A stretch of 64,000 nucleotides of DNA from Oscillospiraceae bacterium (GCA_017622995.1 JAGAQA010000045.1:32919-96918), one strand, 5' to 3'. Positions 47,478 to 55,552 are shown, counted from the stretch's first letter. Notes: a model not told the origin generated them from the letters alone. Numbers and translations: made by a program.

Positions 47478-48096
47478 CTGTTTCTTCCGACCTTTCTTCC
47501 TTGGATTGGAACATCCGGAACCACAGGGAAATGGCCACCTGGCCCGGGATGCCCAGCAGAAATACCTTCCATACGTTGGCGTCCAGGAATACCCGCAGGG
47601 ATACATAGATGCTGGCAAGGCTGCCCCAGACAATCACGGAGATCAGCACCTTGTTCCAGCTGTATTTGTGCCAGGCGGAGCGCAGGCACAGCAGCACAAT
47701 GGCATTGGCCGGGATGGCGTAGAAGAAGGCCACCCAGCTGGAGGGAATGCCAAAGGAGGAGATGACCACAAAAAAGAACAGGGCCACAAACCACACAAGG
47801 GTGGTAGACAAAGCCTGAATCACCCGTTTGCTGGCCAGGGGCTTGTTCGTTTCTTCCTCCGAAAGGCTGCCGGACAGGGCGGGATCCTGAAGCAGATCGT
47901 CCACCCGGACGCCGAAAAGCTCCGCCAACTGCATCATGGTCAGCACATCGGGGACCGACTCTCCCCGCTCCCATTTGGAGACGGCTTTGTCGGAATAGTT
48001 GAGCCGTTCCGCAAGCCCCGCCTGGGTCAGGCCGGCGCGCTTCCGGCGCTCCGCGATATTGCTGCCGATGCGCGCTTTGATCTTGTCGTCCTCCAT
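47467..48096 (-). CDS. XRE-family regulator fused to a four-helix membrane domain
   Basis: The 209-residue protein has an N-terminal Cro/CI helix-turn-helix (AERRKRAGLTQAGLAERLNY then KAVSKWERGESVPD, residues about 15-60), a linker, and four membrane helices (about 98-200). This arrangement ties a DNA-binding head to the membrane; its signal is unknown. ATG 48096 follows GGGAGGA. Confidence 0.88.
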   Translation of the reverse strand: MEDDKIKARIGSNIAERRKRAGLTQAGLAERLNYSDKAVSKWERGESVPDVLTMMQLAELFGVRVDDLLQDPALSGSLSEEETNKPLASKRVIQALSTTLVWFVALFFFVVISSFGIPSSWVAFFYAIPANAIVLLCLRSAWHKYSWNKVLISVIVWGSLASIYVSLRVFLDANVWKVFLLGIPGQVAISLWFRMFQSKEERSEETDGE

Positions 48097-48188
48097 AATG
48101 TTCCTCCCAGTCGTATTCAAGGTAATACTAACATAATCCCAAAATCATTTCAATACGAAATTGTGAACGGACGGCAGGGCCTTTTCAA

Positions 48189-48333
48189 ATGCGTTACGAG
48201 CGTTGGGCGCAAGGTCCAGCGTCCGTAACGCATTGTCCGGCGGCACTGCCGCCCGTAACGAATTGTCTCCAGGCACAGCCCGGTCGAGGGGCCCAGCGGC
48301 GGCTGTACCTTGTGCCCAACGTCCGTAACGCAT
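48189..48333. repeat. 145-bp MITE-like element with 27-bp terminal inverted repeats
   Basis: 48189-48215 and the reverse complement of 48307-48333 agree at 24 of 27 positions. Inside, the word CGTAACG recurs (48225, 48256), giving nested dyads. It fills the gap between the XRE regulator gene and glmM, with no open frame. Confidence 0.75.
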
Positions 48334-48361
48334 AAAAAACCTGCCGCGCAAAGGCGGCAGG
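48334..48361 (-). terminator. Terminator of glmM
   Basis: An 8-bp GC-rich stem (48340-48347 with 48354-48361) is followed on the minus strand by TTTTTT. Confidence 0.85.
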
Positions 48362-48375
48362 CGGGAAAAGCTGTA

Positions 48376-49761
48376 TTAGACCGCGTGGCCGGTGCTCTTG
48401 ATGACCTCGATGACGGAATCCACCAGCTCCTGGCAGACCACCTTGCTCTCGGCCTCCACCATGACCCGGATCACCGGCTCGGTGCCGGACTCTCTGACAA
48501 GGATCCGTCCGGTGGAGCCAAGCCTGGCAGCCACATCGGCAACGGCCTTCTGTACGGCAGGATCGTTCTGGGCGGCGGCCTTGTCATCCACCCGGACGTT
48601 TTTCAGCACCTGGGGGTAGAAGGTGAAGCCCTCGCAGAGCTGGCTCAGGGTCTTCTTCTTGGCAAGCATGGCCTCCATGACCTTCAGGCTGGTGAGGATG
48701 CCGTCGCCGGTGGAGGCGTAACGGGAGAAGATGATGTGGCCGCTCTGCTCGCCGCCGAGACGGTAGTTGTTCATCATCATGTTCTCATAGACGTACTTGT
48801 CGCCCACCTTGGTCTTTTCGTAGCTGATGCCGCACTCGTCAAAGGCTTTGTAAAGGCCAAAGTTGCTCATCACGGTGGTGACCACGGTGTTGCCCATGAG
48901 GAGGCCCTGCTCCTTCATCACCTTGCCGCAGATGTAGAGGATATGGTCGCCGGTGACCACGTTGCCCTTTTCGTCTACACACAGGCAGCGGTCCGCGTCG
49001 CCGTCGTAGGCAAAGCCCACGTCCAGGCCGTTCTCAATGACGAAACGCTGCAGGCCCTCGATATGGGTGGAGCCGGCGTCCTTGTTGATGTTGTAGCCGT
49101 CGGGCTGGGCGTTGATCACATAGGTTTTGGCTCCCAGAGCGTCAAACACGTTCTTCGCGATGTTCCAGGAGCTGCCGTTGGCGCAGTCCAGACCCACACG
49201 CATTCCCTTGAAGGAGTAGATGCCCAGAGAAATCAGATAGCCGATGTAGCGGTTCCGGCCGGAGACATAGTCCACGGTGCGGCCAATCTGATCCCGCTTG
49301 GCGGCGGGGAGCTCGTCCCAGTGGCGGCCGAAGCACTCCAGGTTGCCGTCAATGTAGCTTTCCACCAGGGAGATGACGGATTCGTCCATCTTCTCGCCGG
49401 AGCTGTTGATCAGCTTGATGCCGTTGTCGTAGTAGGGGTTGTGGCTGGCGGAGATCATAATGCCGCAGTCAAACCCGTCGGTTCTGGCAACGTAGGCAAC
49501 GGAGGGGGTGGTGGTTACGTGGAGCAGATAGGCATCCGCACCGGAGGAAACCAGACCGCCCACCAGGCTGTACTCAAACATATAGCTGGACCGGCGGGTA
49601 TCCTTGCCGATTACAATCCGGGCGGGCTCGTCAGAGCCGCCTCTGCGCTTCAGCTGGCAGTAGTACCAGCCCAGGAATTTGCCGACCTTAAACGCATGAT
49701 CGGCAGTCAGGGTGCAGTTGGCTTCTCCGCGGAAGCCGTCAGTTCCAAAATATTTTCCCAT
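48376..49761 (-). CDS. glmM: Phosphoglucosamine mutase family enzyme
   Basis: The 461-residue alpha-D-phosphohexomutase begins MGKYFGTDGFRGEAN. It has the phosphoserine loop ISASHNPYYDNGIK, the metal loop FAYDGDADRC, the sugar-binding GGEQSGHIIF and the C-terminal phosphate loop LVRESGTEPVIR. GEQSG fits GlmM rather than ManB/Pgm. It provides glucosamine 1-phosphate for peptidoglycan precursors. The ATG at 49761 is supported by the family N-terminus. Confidence 0.93.
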   Translation of the reverse strand: MGKYFGTDGFRGEANCTLTADHAFKVGKFLGWYYCQLKRRGGSDEPARIVIGKDTRRSSYMFEYSLVGGLVSSGADAYLLHVTTTPSVAYVARTDGFDCGIMISASHNPYYDNGIKLINSSGEKMDESVISLVESYIDGNLECFGRHWDELPAAKRDQIGRTVDYVSGRNRYIGYLISLGIYSFKGMRVGLDCANGSSWNIAKNVFDALGAKTYVINAQPDGYNINKDAGSTHIEGLQRFVIENGLDVGFAYDGDADRCLCVDEKGNVVTGDHILYICGKVMKEQGLLMGNTVVTTVMSNFGLYKAFDECGISYEKTKVGDKYVYENMMMNNYRLGGEQSGHIIFSRYASTGDGILTSLKVMEAMLAKKKTLSQLCEGFTFYPQVLKNVRVDDKAAAQNDPAVQKAVADVAARLGSTGRILVRESGTEPVIRVMVEAESKVVCQELVDSVIEVIKSTGHAV

Positions 49762-49780
49762 AATGTCACCGCATTCCTTC

Positions 49781-50443
49781 TCAGTTGGATTTTTTGGGGA
49801 CCACAACGCCGCCGGTCTTCCAGATGGATGCCGGAGGGACAACGCCTCTGACGCAGGAGGTGGGGTAGATGTTGGTATTGGGGCCGATCACCGTGCCGGG
49901 GTTCAGCACGCTGTTGCAGCCCACCTCTACATGATCCCCCAGCATGGCGCCGAATTTCTTCAGGCCCGTGGGCATCTCCTCGCTGCCGGACTTGACCACC
50001 ACAAGGGTTTTGTCGGATTTGACATTGGAGGTCAAGCTTCCGGCGCCCATGTGGGATTTATAGCCCAGGATGCTGTCGCCTACATAATTATAGTGGGGCA
50101 CCTGAACGTTGTCGAAAAGGATTACATTTTTCAGCTCCACTGAGTTGCCCACCACGCAGTTTTCGCCCACCAGGGCGCTGCCCCGGACGAAAGCGCAGTG
50201 ACGGACTTCGGTACCGGCCCCGATGATGCAGGGGGCGCCCAGAAAGGCGGTGGGGGCGACGGTAGCGGTTTTATGTACCCAAACCTGGGGCTTGACCTGT
50301 TCATAATCGTCACCCAGGCCTTCGCCCAGGCGGACAATCAGCTGCTTGATGCCGGAAAGGGCCTCCCAGGGATAGGTAAAGCCCTTCAGGTAATCACCGG
50401 CAGCGGTGTGACTCAGGTCGTACAGATCGTTGACAGTCAGCAT
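49781..50443 (-). CDS. Left-handed beta-helix (hexapeptide) acyltransferase-like protein
   Basis: The 220-residue protein begins MLTVNDLYDLSHTAAGDYL and then has hexapeptide repeats (about 60-210): APCIIGAGTEVRHCAFVRGS, NVILFDNVQVPHYNYVGDSI and GCNSVLNPGTVIGPNTNIYP. It resembles the C-terminal acetyltransferase half of GlmU but lacks the pyrophosphorylase half. Standing 20 bp upstream of glmM, it may act on glucosamine 1-phosphate or a related sugar; the reaction is inference. Confidence 0.83.
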   Translation of the reverse strand: MLTVNDLYDLSHTAAGDYLKGFTYPWEALSGIKQLIVRLGEGLGDDYEQVKPQVWVHKTATVAPTAFLGAPCIIGAGTEVRHCAFVRGSALVGENCVVGNSVELKNVILFDNVQVPHYNYVGDSILGYKSHMGAGSLTSNVKSDKTLVVVKSGSEEMPTGLKKFGAMLGDHVEVGCNSVLNPGTVIGPNTNIYPTSCVRGVVPPASIWKTGGVVVPKKSN

Positions 50444-50486
50444 AGTTCGCTCCTTCCTGTGGCAGCGCATGGGAGCCACTTGGTTT

Positions 50487-50516
50487 ACTATACAACAGAA
50501 AGCAGGCGACTGTCAA
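50487..50516 (-). promoter_or_regulatory. Promoter of the beta-helix protein-glmM operon
   Basis: On the minus strand a perfect TTGACA (50511-50516), an 18-bp spacer and TATAGT (50487-50492) precede the first start by about 44 bp. Confidence 0.68.
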
Positions 50517-50616
50517 TTCTTTTTCGAAGAAATTTACAAATTTGAATTCGAGACGTGCATAAACGGCCTTTCGGGGGTGCAGAAAAAGCCCGCTGCAAGG
50601 GGTTACACCGGAAAAC

Positions 50617-51360
50617 TCACTTGGGAAGGGTAATCTGCATCTGATCCAGTACCAGACGGTCCGCCAATCGGGTAATGAAGGCTGCGTTGCTGGGCCTGGG
50701 GATATTGCCGTGTTCATCCGGCTGGAAAACCTGCGCCCAGATGCTTTCGCTGCGCTGGTTCCAGGCACCCTGAATGGCGTTGCGGATGGACCGCTCCACC
50801 TGGGCACTGTTGCAGTTAAACTGCCGGGCCACACTGGGGTAGAGCTCCTTGGTAATGGACTGCATGGGATTGCCGACCATGCGCAGAACGGCTTCCCGCA
50901 GGTAGGGATAGCCCCGGAGCTTTGTGGAAATACCCAGAGAGATCAGAAGGTTTGAGATGTGTGTTCTGGAATCGGGAGCGCTGATGCTCGGACGGGGTCG
51001 ATGGCTGCACAGGTCGTTGACCCGGCTTACAATGGCACGAATGTCGCAGGGTTTGATCATCAGATACTCTACGCCCAGCTTGGTAGTTGCCTCAACCACA
51101 TAGTCGTTTGCCAGTCTTGTGGTGGCCAGAACGGTTGGATGGATTCCGGCGGCGGAGATGGTTTGCAGAAGACTGATGCCGTCCAGCTCGGGCAGCATCA
51201 GATCCAGGATCAAAACATCGGGCGAGGTCCGCTGCAGGATGTCCAGCGCTTCTTTTCCGGTACGGCAGGCATGGATCCTGTAGTTTCCCTGAAGCGCGTT
51301 TGTGAGCGTGGAGCGAAACTCTTCGGAGCTATCTGCGATCAAAACTGTCATAGTCTCCAA
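50617..51360 (-). CDS. spo0A: Sporulation master regulator Spo0A
   Basis: The 247-residue protein has a receiver with phospho-accepting Asp in DVLILDLMLPELDG and a C-terminal Spo0A DNA-binding domain (FNCNSAQVERSIRNAIQGAW, SNAAFITRLADRLVL). The start is set at TTG 51360, 8 bp after AAGGAGG, giving METMTVLIADSS; the ATG at 51351 is only 3 bp after GGAG. The usual Asp-Asp pair of the receiver reads ADSS, so one acidic residue is lost. It commits cells to sporulation. Its upstream region carries 0A boxes, so it probably autoregulates. Confidence 0.93.
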   Translation of the reverse strand: METMTVLIADSSEEFRSTLTNALQGNYRIHACRTGKEALDILQRTSPDVLILDLMLPELDGISLLQTISAAGIHPTVLATTRLANDYVVEATTKLGVEYLMIKPCDIRAIVSRVNDLCSHRPRPSISAPDSRTHISNLLISLGISTKLRGYPYLREAVLRMVGNPMQSITKELYPSVARQFNCNSAQVERSIRNAIQGAWNQRSESIWAQVFQPDEHGNIPRPSNAAFITRLADRLVLDQMQITLPK

Positions 51361-51393
51361 TAAAATCTCCTCCTTGTTGCTATGAACGACAAG

Positions 51394-51422
51394 AGAATAC
51401 CATATGGACCATGCTTTTTCAA
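51394..51422 (-). promoter_or_regulatory. Promoter of spo0A
   Basis: On the minus strand TTGAAA (51417-51422), a 17-bp spacer and TATTCT (51394-51399) lie just downstream of the 0A boxes. Confidence 0.6.
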
Positions 51423-51442
51423 TCTGCGAAAACCGAATATTA

Positions 51443-51469
51443 TTCGACAATTATCGACTTAATTCGACA
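51443..51469 (-). promoter_or_regulatory. Array of Spo0A-binding boxes upstream of spo0A
   Basis: Read on the minus strand there are two perfect TGTCGAA boxes (51463-51469 and 51443-51449) and an intermediate AGTCGAT (51453-51459). They are spaced 10 bp apart, so all face the same side of the helix and end 21 bp before the -35 box. Confidence 0.75.
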
Positions 51470-51484
51470 AAAAATGACAGAAAA

Positions 51485-51513
51485 AGGGTGCGCATCCAAG
51501 AAATGCGCACTCT
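51485..51513 (-). terminator. Terminator of the HtrA gene
   Basis: An 11-bp stem (51485-51495 with 51503-51513, one G-T pair) is followed on the minus strand by TTTTTCTG. It insulates spo0A from the upstream gene. Confidence 0.82.
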
Positions 51514-51536
51514 TTACTGATAGTTGTGGCATAGCT

Positions 51537-52967
51537 TTAGGGGGTATCCGCAAAGAATCGACGGAAGTAGTCATACCACTGCTGGTAGTCGCCGCTTTCC
51601 GGCAGAAGGCCGGAACCGGCATCCTCCTGGTCCTGAGGACGTTCGGAAAGGGTGATGTCCAGAACCAGGGTTTGCCCGCCCCGATAGACGGTGATCTGGG
51701 TCCGGTCCCCTGCCTGAAAGGCCCGCAGTGCCCGGGCCAGTGCGTTGAAGCTGTCCACCGGATGGTCTCCCAGGGCGGTGATGATGTCCTTGGGCTGAAC
51801 CCCTGCCGCCGCGGCGGCGCCCTCCGGCTCTACGGATTCCACATAGGTGCCTTTGGGAAGGCCGTAGGTGTCCACGGCGGCGGCTTCCACATCCATGCCC
51901 CGGATGCCCAGGTAGGCGGAGCGGATATAGCCCTGGGTCATCAGGTCTTCCATGCTCTTTTTCAGGTCGTCAATGGGGATGGCGAAGCTGAGGCCCTCAA
52001 TGGAGGCGCCGGAGGCGGAGGTGCCGGAATACTTGGCGGTGGTGATGCCCACAACCTCTCCGCGCATATTGAACAGGGGTCCGCCGGAATTTCCGGAATT
52101 GATGGCGGCATCGGTCTGGAGCATATTCACCACATTGTTGTCCGTGGAAACCTCCCGGTTTTTGCCGCTGATATAGCCCACGGTCTGTGTGGCTTCCAGG
52201 GCGCTGAGGGGGTTACCGATGGCCACCACCATGTCGCCGATGGCAAGCTCGGTGCTGCTGCCCAGGGTTACGGGCTGAAAATGTTCTCCCTCCACCTTGA
52301 GAAGGGCCATGTCCGCGGTGGTATCCCGGCCCACCAGGGCAGCTTCGTGGGTTTCGGCATCCTGGGTGACCACGGTAATGGTGGCGGCCTCCGCCACCAC
52401 ATGGTAATTGGTCACCACATAGCCGTCTTCCGAAAGAAGAAAGCCCGAACCGGTGACGGTGGTCTGGATGGACTGACCGCCGATGACGGCGGTGCTGTCG
52501 CAGGTGATGCCCACCACGGAGGCCACATTCCGGGCATAGACCTGGGCGGGGGTCAGAACCTCACCGGCAGGCAGCGGCGTATAGGCTGTGGGGGCGCTCC
52601 GGTCCAGCTTGTCCAGCCGGGCCTCCAGGGCCCGGAGCTCCGCTTCCAGGGCTTCCAGCTGCCGCTGCCGGTTTCCGGCGCCCCGGCTGCCGATGGCAAT
52701 GCCCCCAAAAAGGCAGGCCGCCGCCAGGACCAGGGCCAGAGCCTTGGGCCAGAGCTTCCCCAGGGGCTTCAAGGGGTGCTTTTTTTCTTTGGCAGGCCGG
52801 GGCCCGTGGGTATCGTAGTAGCCCGTAAAGGGAGAGGACGCGTAGGGGGAGCGGGGATGCTCCGGTGCTTCCGCCCCGGTATCCGCAGGTTCCGCCTGGG
52901 GGGCTTCCGGAGCCATGCTGTTCTCTTCGGGCTCCGGGTAAGATGTAGATTCGTCAAAGCCGCACAT
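51537..52967 (-). CDS. HtrA/DegP-like membrane-anchored serine protease
   Basis: The 476-residue protein starts at ATG 52967 behind AGGAGG. An acidic, proline-rich cytoplasmic tail (1-70) and one membrane helix (about 80-100) are followed by a short coiled coil and a trypsin-like domain with His in VTNYHVVAEA, Asp in TTADMALLKV and Ser in INSGNSGGPLF. A PDZ domain follows (about 350-445). HtrA proteases degrade misfolded proteins outside the membrane. It occupies the place upstream of spo0A that often holds spoIVB, but lacks the SpoIVB pattern. Confidence 0.92.
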   Translation of the reverse strand: MCGFDESTSYPEPEENSMAPEAPQAEPADTGAEAPEHPRSPYASSPFTGYYDTHGPRPAKEKKHPLKPLGKLWPKALALVLAAACLFGGIAIGSRGAGNRQRQLEALEAELRALEARLDKLDRSAPTAYTPLPAGEVLTPAQVYARNVASVVGITCDSTAVIGGQSIQTTVTGSGFLLSEDGYVVTNYHVVAEAATITVVTQDAETHEAALVGRDTTADMALLKVEGEHFQPVTLGSSTELAIGDMVVAIGNPLSALEATQTVGYISGKNREVSTDNNVVNMLQTDAAINSGNSGGPLFNMRGEVVGITTAKYSGTSASGASIEGLSFAIPIDDLKKSMEDLMTQGYIRSAYLGIRGMDVEAAAVDTYGLPKGTYVESVEPEGAAAAAGVQPKDIITALGDHPVDSFNALARALRAFQAGDRTQITVYRGGQTLVLDITLSERPQDQEDAGSGLLPESGDYQQWYDYFRRFFADTP

Positions 52968-53014
52968 ATGCTGACCTCCTGTAAGTATGTTCCAAGTAAG
53001 GGGGATTTGCATTC

Positions 53015-53043
53015 ATCATACCGTTTTTCCCTGTTTCCGTCAA
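53015..53043 (-). promoter_or_regulatory. Promoter of the HtrA gene
   Basis: On the minus strand TTGACG (53038-53043), a 17-bp spacer and TATGAT (53015-53020) lie 48 bp before the ATG. Confidence 0.7.
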
Positions 53044-53106
53044 GCAAAAAGGAAGAATCCGGGATTTTTCCCCGGGAAAGTACAGACTTCCCCGGGGAAA
53101 TGGGCG

Positions 53107-53271
53107 TTACTTTCTGTGGAAGGACTTGCAGTCGGTGCACTGGTCCATGGTGGGGTTTGCCTCGTGGGTGCCTACCAGGATCCGGTCCAGGGAGCAGTAG
53201 TTCTCGGTGGAGCAGTGGTTGGCGCACTCGCTGACGGTACACTCAATGCTCTTGTTTGCATGGCAGTTCAT
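53107..53271 (-). CDS. DUF1540 cysteine-rich small protein
   Basis: The 54-residue product has the DUF1540 pattern: CHANKSIECTVSECANHCST, then YCSLDRILVGTHEA, and CTDCKSF. It has eight cysteines, likely a metal-binding knuckle. It is preceded by GGAGG at the right distance. Such proteins are common and often duplicated in clostridia; function is unknown. Confidence 0.88.
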   Translation of the reverse strand: MNCHANKSIECTVSECANHCSTENYCSLDRILVGTHEANPTMDQCTDCKSFHRK

Positions 53272-53405
53272 GGTCAATACCTCCATAAAAAGTTTGGGAA
53301 AGACCGATGCAGCGGCCTTTTCACCGGTAGTATGACCGAAACGGACCCAATCATTCCGGAAAAAACTGGAAACAATATTTTTGTATCGATTTTTCGGATT
53401 CGCAA

Positions 53406-53434
53406 TTGACTTTTGCGGTTCCGGACATTATAAT
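53406..53434 (+). promoter_or_regulatory. Promoter of the NifU-like/GGGtGRT operon
   Basis: TTGACT (53406-53411), a 17-bp spacer and TATAAT (53429-53434) leave a leader of nearly 100 nt. In the leader ATGTTG (53446) can pair with CAACAT (53506) around a GC-rich core. Confidence 0.75.
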
Positions 53435-53537
53435 ATACGCGGAAAATGTTGGACCGGGGCGCGGCTGCGCCGCCGCACAGCACGTTCCGGAAGATAGTCC
53501 GAAGACAACATGTCTTTTGAAAGAAAGGAAATTTGCC

Positions 53538-54230
53538 ATGATTTACAGTGCAGAAGTACAGAATATGTGCTCCGTGGCTAAGGGCGCCTATCACGGCCCC
53601 GCTCCCATTCCCGAAGAAGGAAAGTGGGTTCAGGCTAAGGAGATCAAGGACATCAGCGGCTTTACCCATGGTATCGGCTGGTGCGCTCCTCAGCAGGGCG
53701 CCTGCAAGCTGACCCTGAATGTCAAAGAGGGCGTCATCGAAGAGGCTCTGGTGGAGACCATCGGCTGCTCCGGTATGACCCATTCCGCAGCCATGGCGGC
53801 TGAAATTCTCATCGGCAAGACCATCCTGGAGGCGCTGAACACCGACCTGGTGTGCGACGCCATCAACACTGCCATGCGTGAGCTGTTCCTGCAGATCGTC
53901 TACGGCCGCAGCCAGTCTGCGTTCTCCGAGGGCGGCCTGGTGGTGGGCGCTTCCCTGGAAGACCTGGGCAAGGGCCTGCGCAGCCAGGTGGGCACCATGT
54001 TTGCCACCAAGTCCAAGGGCCCCCGTTACCTGGAGATGGCGGAAGGTTATGTTACCCGCGTCGCTCTGGACGAGGACAACCTGATCACCGGCTATGAGTT
54101 TGTAAACCTGGGCAAGATGATGGACTTCATGAAGAAGGGCGACGACGCGAACACCGCATACGCCAAGGCAAAGGGCCACTACGGCCGCTTTGACAATGCC
54201 CCCAAGTACATCGACCCCCGTCAGGAATAA
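53538..54230 (+). CDS. NifU/IscU-like iron-sulfur cluster scaffold protein
   Basis: The 230-residue protein starts behind AAAGGAAA. Its first 120 residues resemble the IscU/NifU N-terminal fold: an early cysteine at MCSVAKGAYHG, CKLTLNVKEGVIEEALVETI, and GCSGMTHSAAMAAEILIGK with the second cysteine. The C-terminal 100 residues are specific to the clostridial type. Codon use is strongly biased (CTG, GGC, AAG), which suggests high expression. It lies 15 bp before the GGGtGRT gene, its usual partner. Confidence 0.85.
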   Translation: MIYSAEVQNMCSVAKGAYHGPAPIPEEGKWVQAKEIKDISGFTHGIGWCAPQQGACKLTLNVKEGVIEEALVETIGCSGMTHSAAMAAEILIGKTILEALNTDLVCDAINTAMRELFLQIVYGRSQSAFSEGGLVVGASLEDLGKGLRSQVGTMFATKSKGPRYLEMAEGYVTRVALDEDNLITGYEFVNLGKMMDFMKKGDDANTAYAKAKGHYGRFDNAPKYIDPRQE

Positions 54231-54245
54231 GAGGAGGACGAAACA

Positions 54246-55244
54246 ATGGCTTTGTTTGAGAGTTACGAAAGAAGAATTGACAAGATCAACGGCGTCCTCG
54301 CTCAGTACGGCATCTCCTCCGTGGAAGAGTGCCGCGAGATCTGCCAGGCCAAGGGCTTCGACCCCTACGAGATCGTCAAGGGCATTCAGCCCATCTGCTT
54401 TGAGAACGCCTGCTGGGCTTACACCGTGGGCGCCGCCATCGCTCTGAAGAAGGGCGTCAAGAACGCCGCCGAGGCTGCCGAGGCCATCGGCATCGGCCTG
54501 CAGGCCTTCTGCATTGACGGCTCCGTGGCGGAAGACCGTAAGGTCGGTCTGGGCCATGGCAACCTGGGCGCCATGCTGCTGCGGGACGAGACCAAGTGCT
54601 TCGCCTTCCTGGCCGGTCACGAGTCCTTCGCCGCCGCTGAAGGTGCCATCGGCATTGCCCGTTCCGCCAACAAGGCCCGTAAGGAGCCCCTGCGGGTCAT
54701 CCTGAACGGCCTGGGCAAGGACGCCGCTCAGATCATCTCCCGGATCAACGGCTTTACCTATGTGCAGACCCAGTTCGACTACTACACCGGCGAGCTGAAG
54801 ATCGTCAAGGAGTACAAGTATTCCGATGGCGAGCGGGCCGCCGTCCGCTGCTTCGGTGCCGACGATGTCCGTGAGGGCGTTGCCATCATGCACCACGAGG
54901 GCGTGGATGTTTCCATCACCGGCAACTCCACCAACCCCACCCGTTTCCAGCATCCCGTTGCCGGCACCTACAAGAAGGAGTGCGTGGAGCAGGGCAAGAA
55001 GTACTTCTCCGTGGCCTCCGGCGGCGGCACGGGCCGTACCCTGCACCCGGACAACATGGCAGCCGGTCCCGCTTCCTACGGCATGACCGATACCATGGGC
55101 CGTATGCACAGTGATGCCCAGTTCGCCGGTTCCTCCTCCGTGCCCGCCCATGTGGAAATGATGGGCTTCCTGGGCATGGGCAACAACCCCATGGTCGGCG
55201 CTACCGTCAGCGTAGCCGTGGCCGTCGAGGAGAGCCTGAAGTAA
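54246..55244 (+). CDS. GGGtGRT family protein, unknown function
   Basis: The 332-residue soluble protein contains SGGGTGRTLHPDN near residue 260, the motif that gives the family its name. It also has FENACWAYTVGAAIALKKG near residue 45, GHGNLGAMLLRDE near 102 and GFLGMGNNPMVGATVSVAVA at the end. No catalytic role is known. The pairing with a NifU-like scaffold, the scattered cysteines and very biased codon use suggest an abundant protein in Fe-S or redox metabolism; that is inference. Confidence 0.88.
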   Translation: MALFESYERRIDKINGVLAQYGISSVEECREICQAKGFDPYEIVKGIQPICFENACWAYTVGAAIALKKGVKNAAEAAEAIGIGLQAFCIDGSVAEDRKVGLGHGNLGAMLLRDETKCFAFLAGHESFAAAEGAIGIARSANKARKEPLRVILNGLGKDAAQIISRINGFTYVQTQFDYYTGELKIVKEYKYSDGERAAVRCFGADDVREGVAIMHHEGVDVSITGNSTNPTRFQHPVAGTYKKECVEQGKKYFSVASGGGTGRTLHPDNMAAGPASYGMTDTMGRMHSDAQFAGSSSVPAHVEMMGFLGMGNNPMVGATVSVAVAVEESLK

Positions 55245-55265
55245 GCGGGGAAACACCCTGGTTTT

Positions 55266-55374
55266 GAACCGAAATGTAGGGGACGGGTTTCCCGTCCCCC
55301 TAACCCTGTTGAACCGAAAATGTAGGGGACGGGTAACCCGTCCCCTACCTGTGTTCATAGGCCCCCGGGGCCTT
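55266..55374. repeat. Palindrome repeat block, left copy (two GTAGGGGACGGG units plus tail)
   Basis: Two palindromic units (GTAGGGGACGGG, three-base loop, CCCGTCCCCTA) lie at 55276 and 55322, followed by TGTGTTCATAGG and a CCCCGGGG-type palindrome. The same order recurs at 56713-56820 on the other side of the lipoprotein gene. Confidence 0.85.
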
Positions 55375-55430
55375 GGCTCCCCCTTTGGGGGAGCCGGCAC
55401 GGCATCTGCCGTGACCGAGAGGGTGCCGCC
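55375..55430. repeat. Three-part palindromic repeat (GGCTCC...GGTGCCG family), copy 1
   Basis: A hairpin (GGCTCCCCC/GGGGGAGCC), a second hairpin (GGCACGGC/GCCGTG) and the tail ACCGAGAGGGTGCCG. The same 56-bp pattern occurs inverted at 63665-63720 with compensating changes in the first stem. Confidence 0.8.
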
Positions 55431-55453
55431 CCGAAGCGACCATGGCAAGGCAA

Positions 55454-55480
55454 CGTAGGGGACGGGTTCCCCGTCCCCTA
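55454..55480. repeat. Single GTAGGGGACGGG palindrome unit
   Basis: A fifth, isolated unit (12-bp arms, TTC/CCC centre) of the palindrome family seen in the two blocks around the lipoprotein gene. Confidence 0.8.
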
Positions 55481-55504
55481 ACCCAAATTTTGAAAATCGA
55501 TCCG

Positions 55505-55544
55505 GAAGCATGGCATCTCCTATGGGGGCCATGCTTCTTTTTTC
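55505..55544 (+). terminator. Terminator upstream of the lipoprotein gene
   Basis: A 10-bp stem (GAAGCATGGC, 55505-55514, with 55528-55537) is followed by seven T. It may end read-through from the GGGtGRT operon. Confidence 0.78.
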
Positions 55545-55552
55545 CGCATATA

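Noticed and set aside
51537-52967. SpoIVB peptidase upstream of spo0A
   Set aside because: The protein has a cytoplasmic tail, a trypsin domain with His-Asp-Ser triad followed by PDZ, which is HtrA order; SpoIVB has PDZ before the peptidase.
53274-55532. A 752-codon minus-strand frame opposite the NifU-like and GGGtGRT genes
   Set aside because: The strong codon bias of the plus-strand genes leaves their complement free of stops; the frame also crosses the palindrome repeats.
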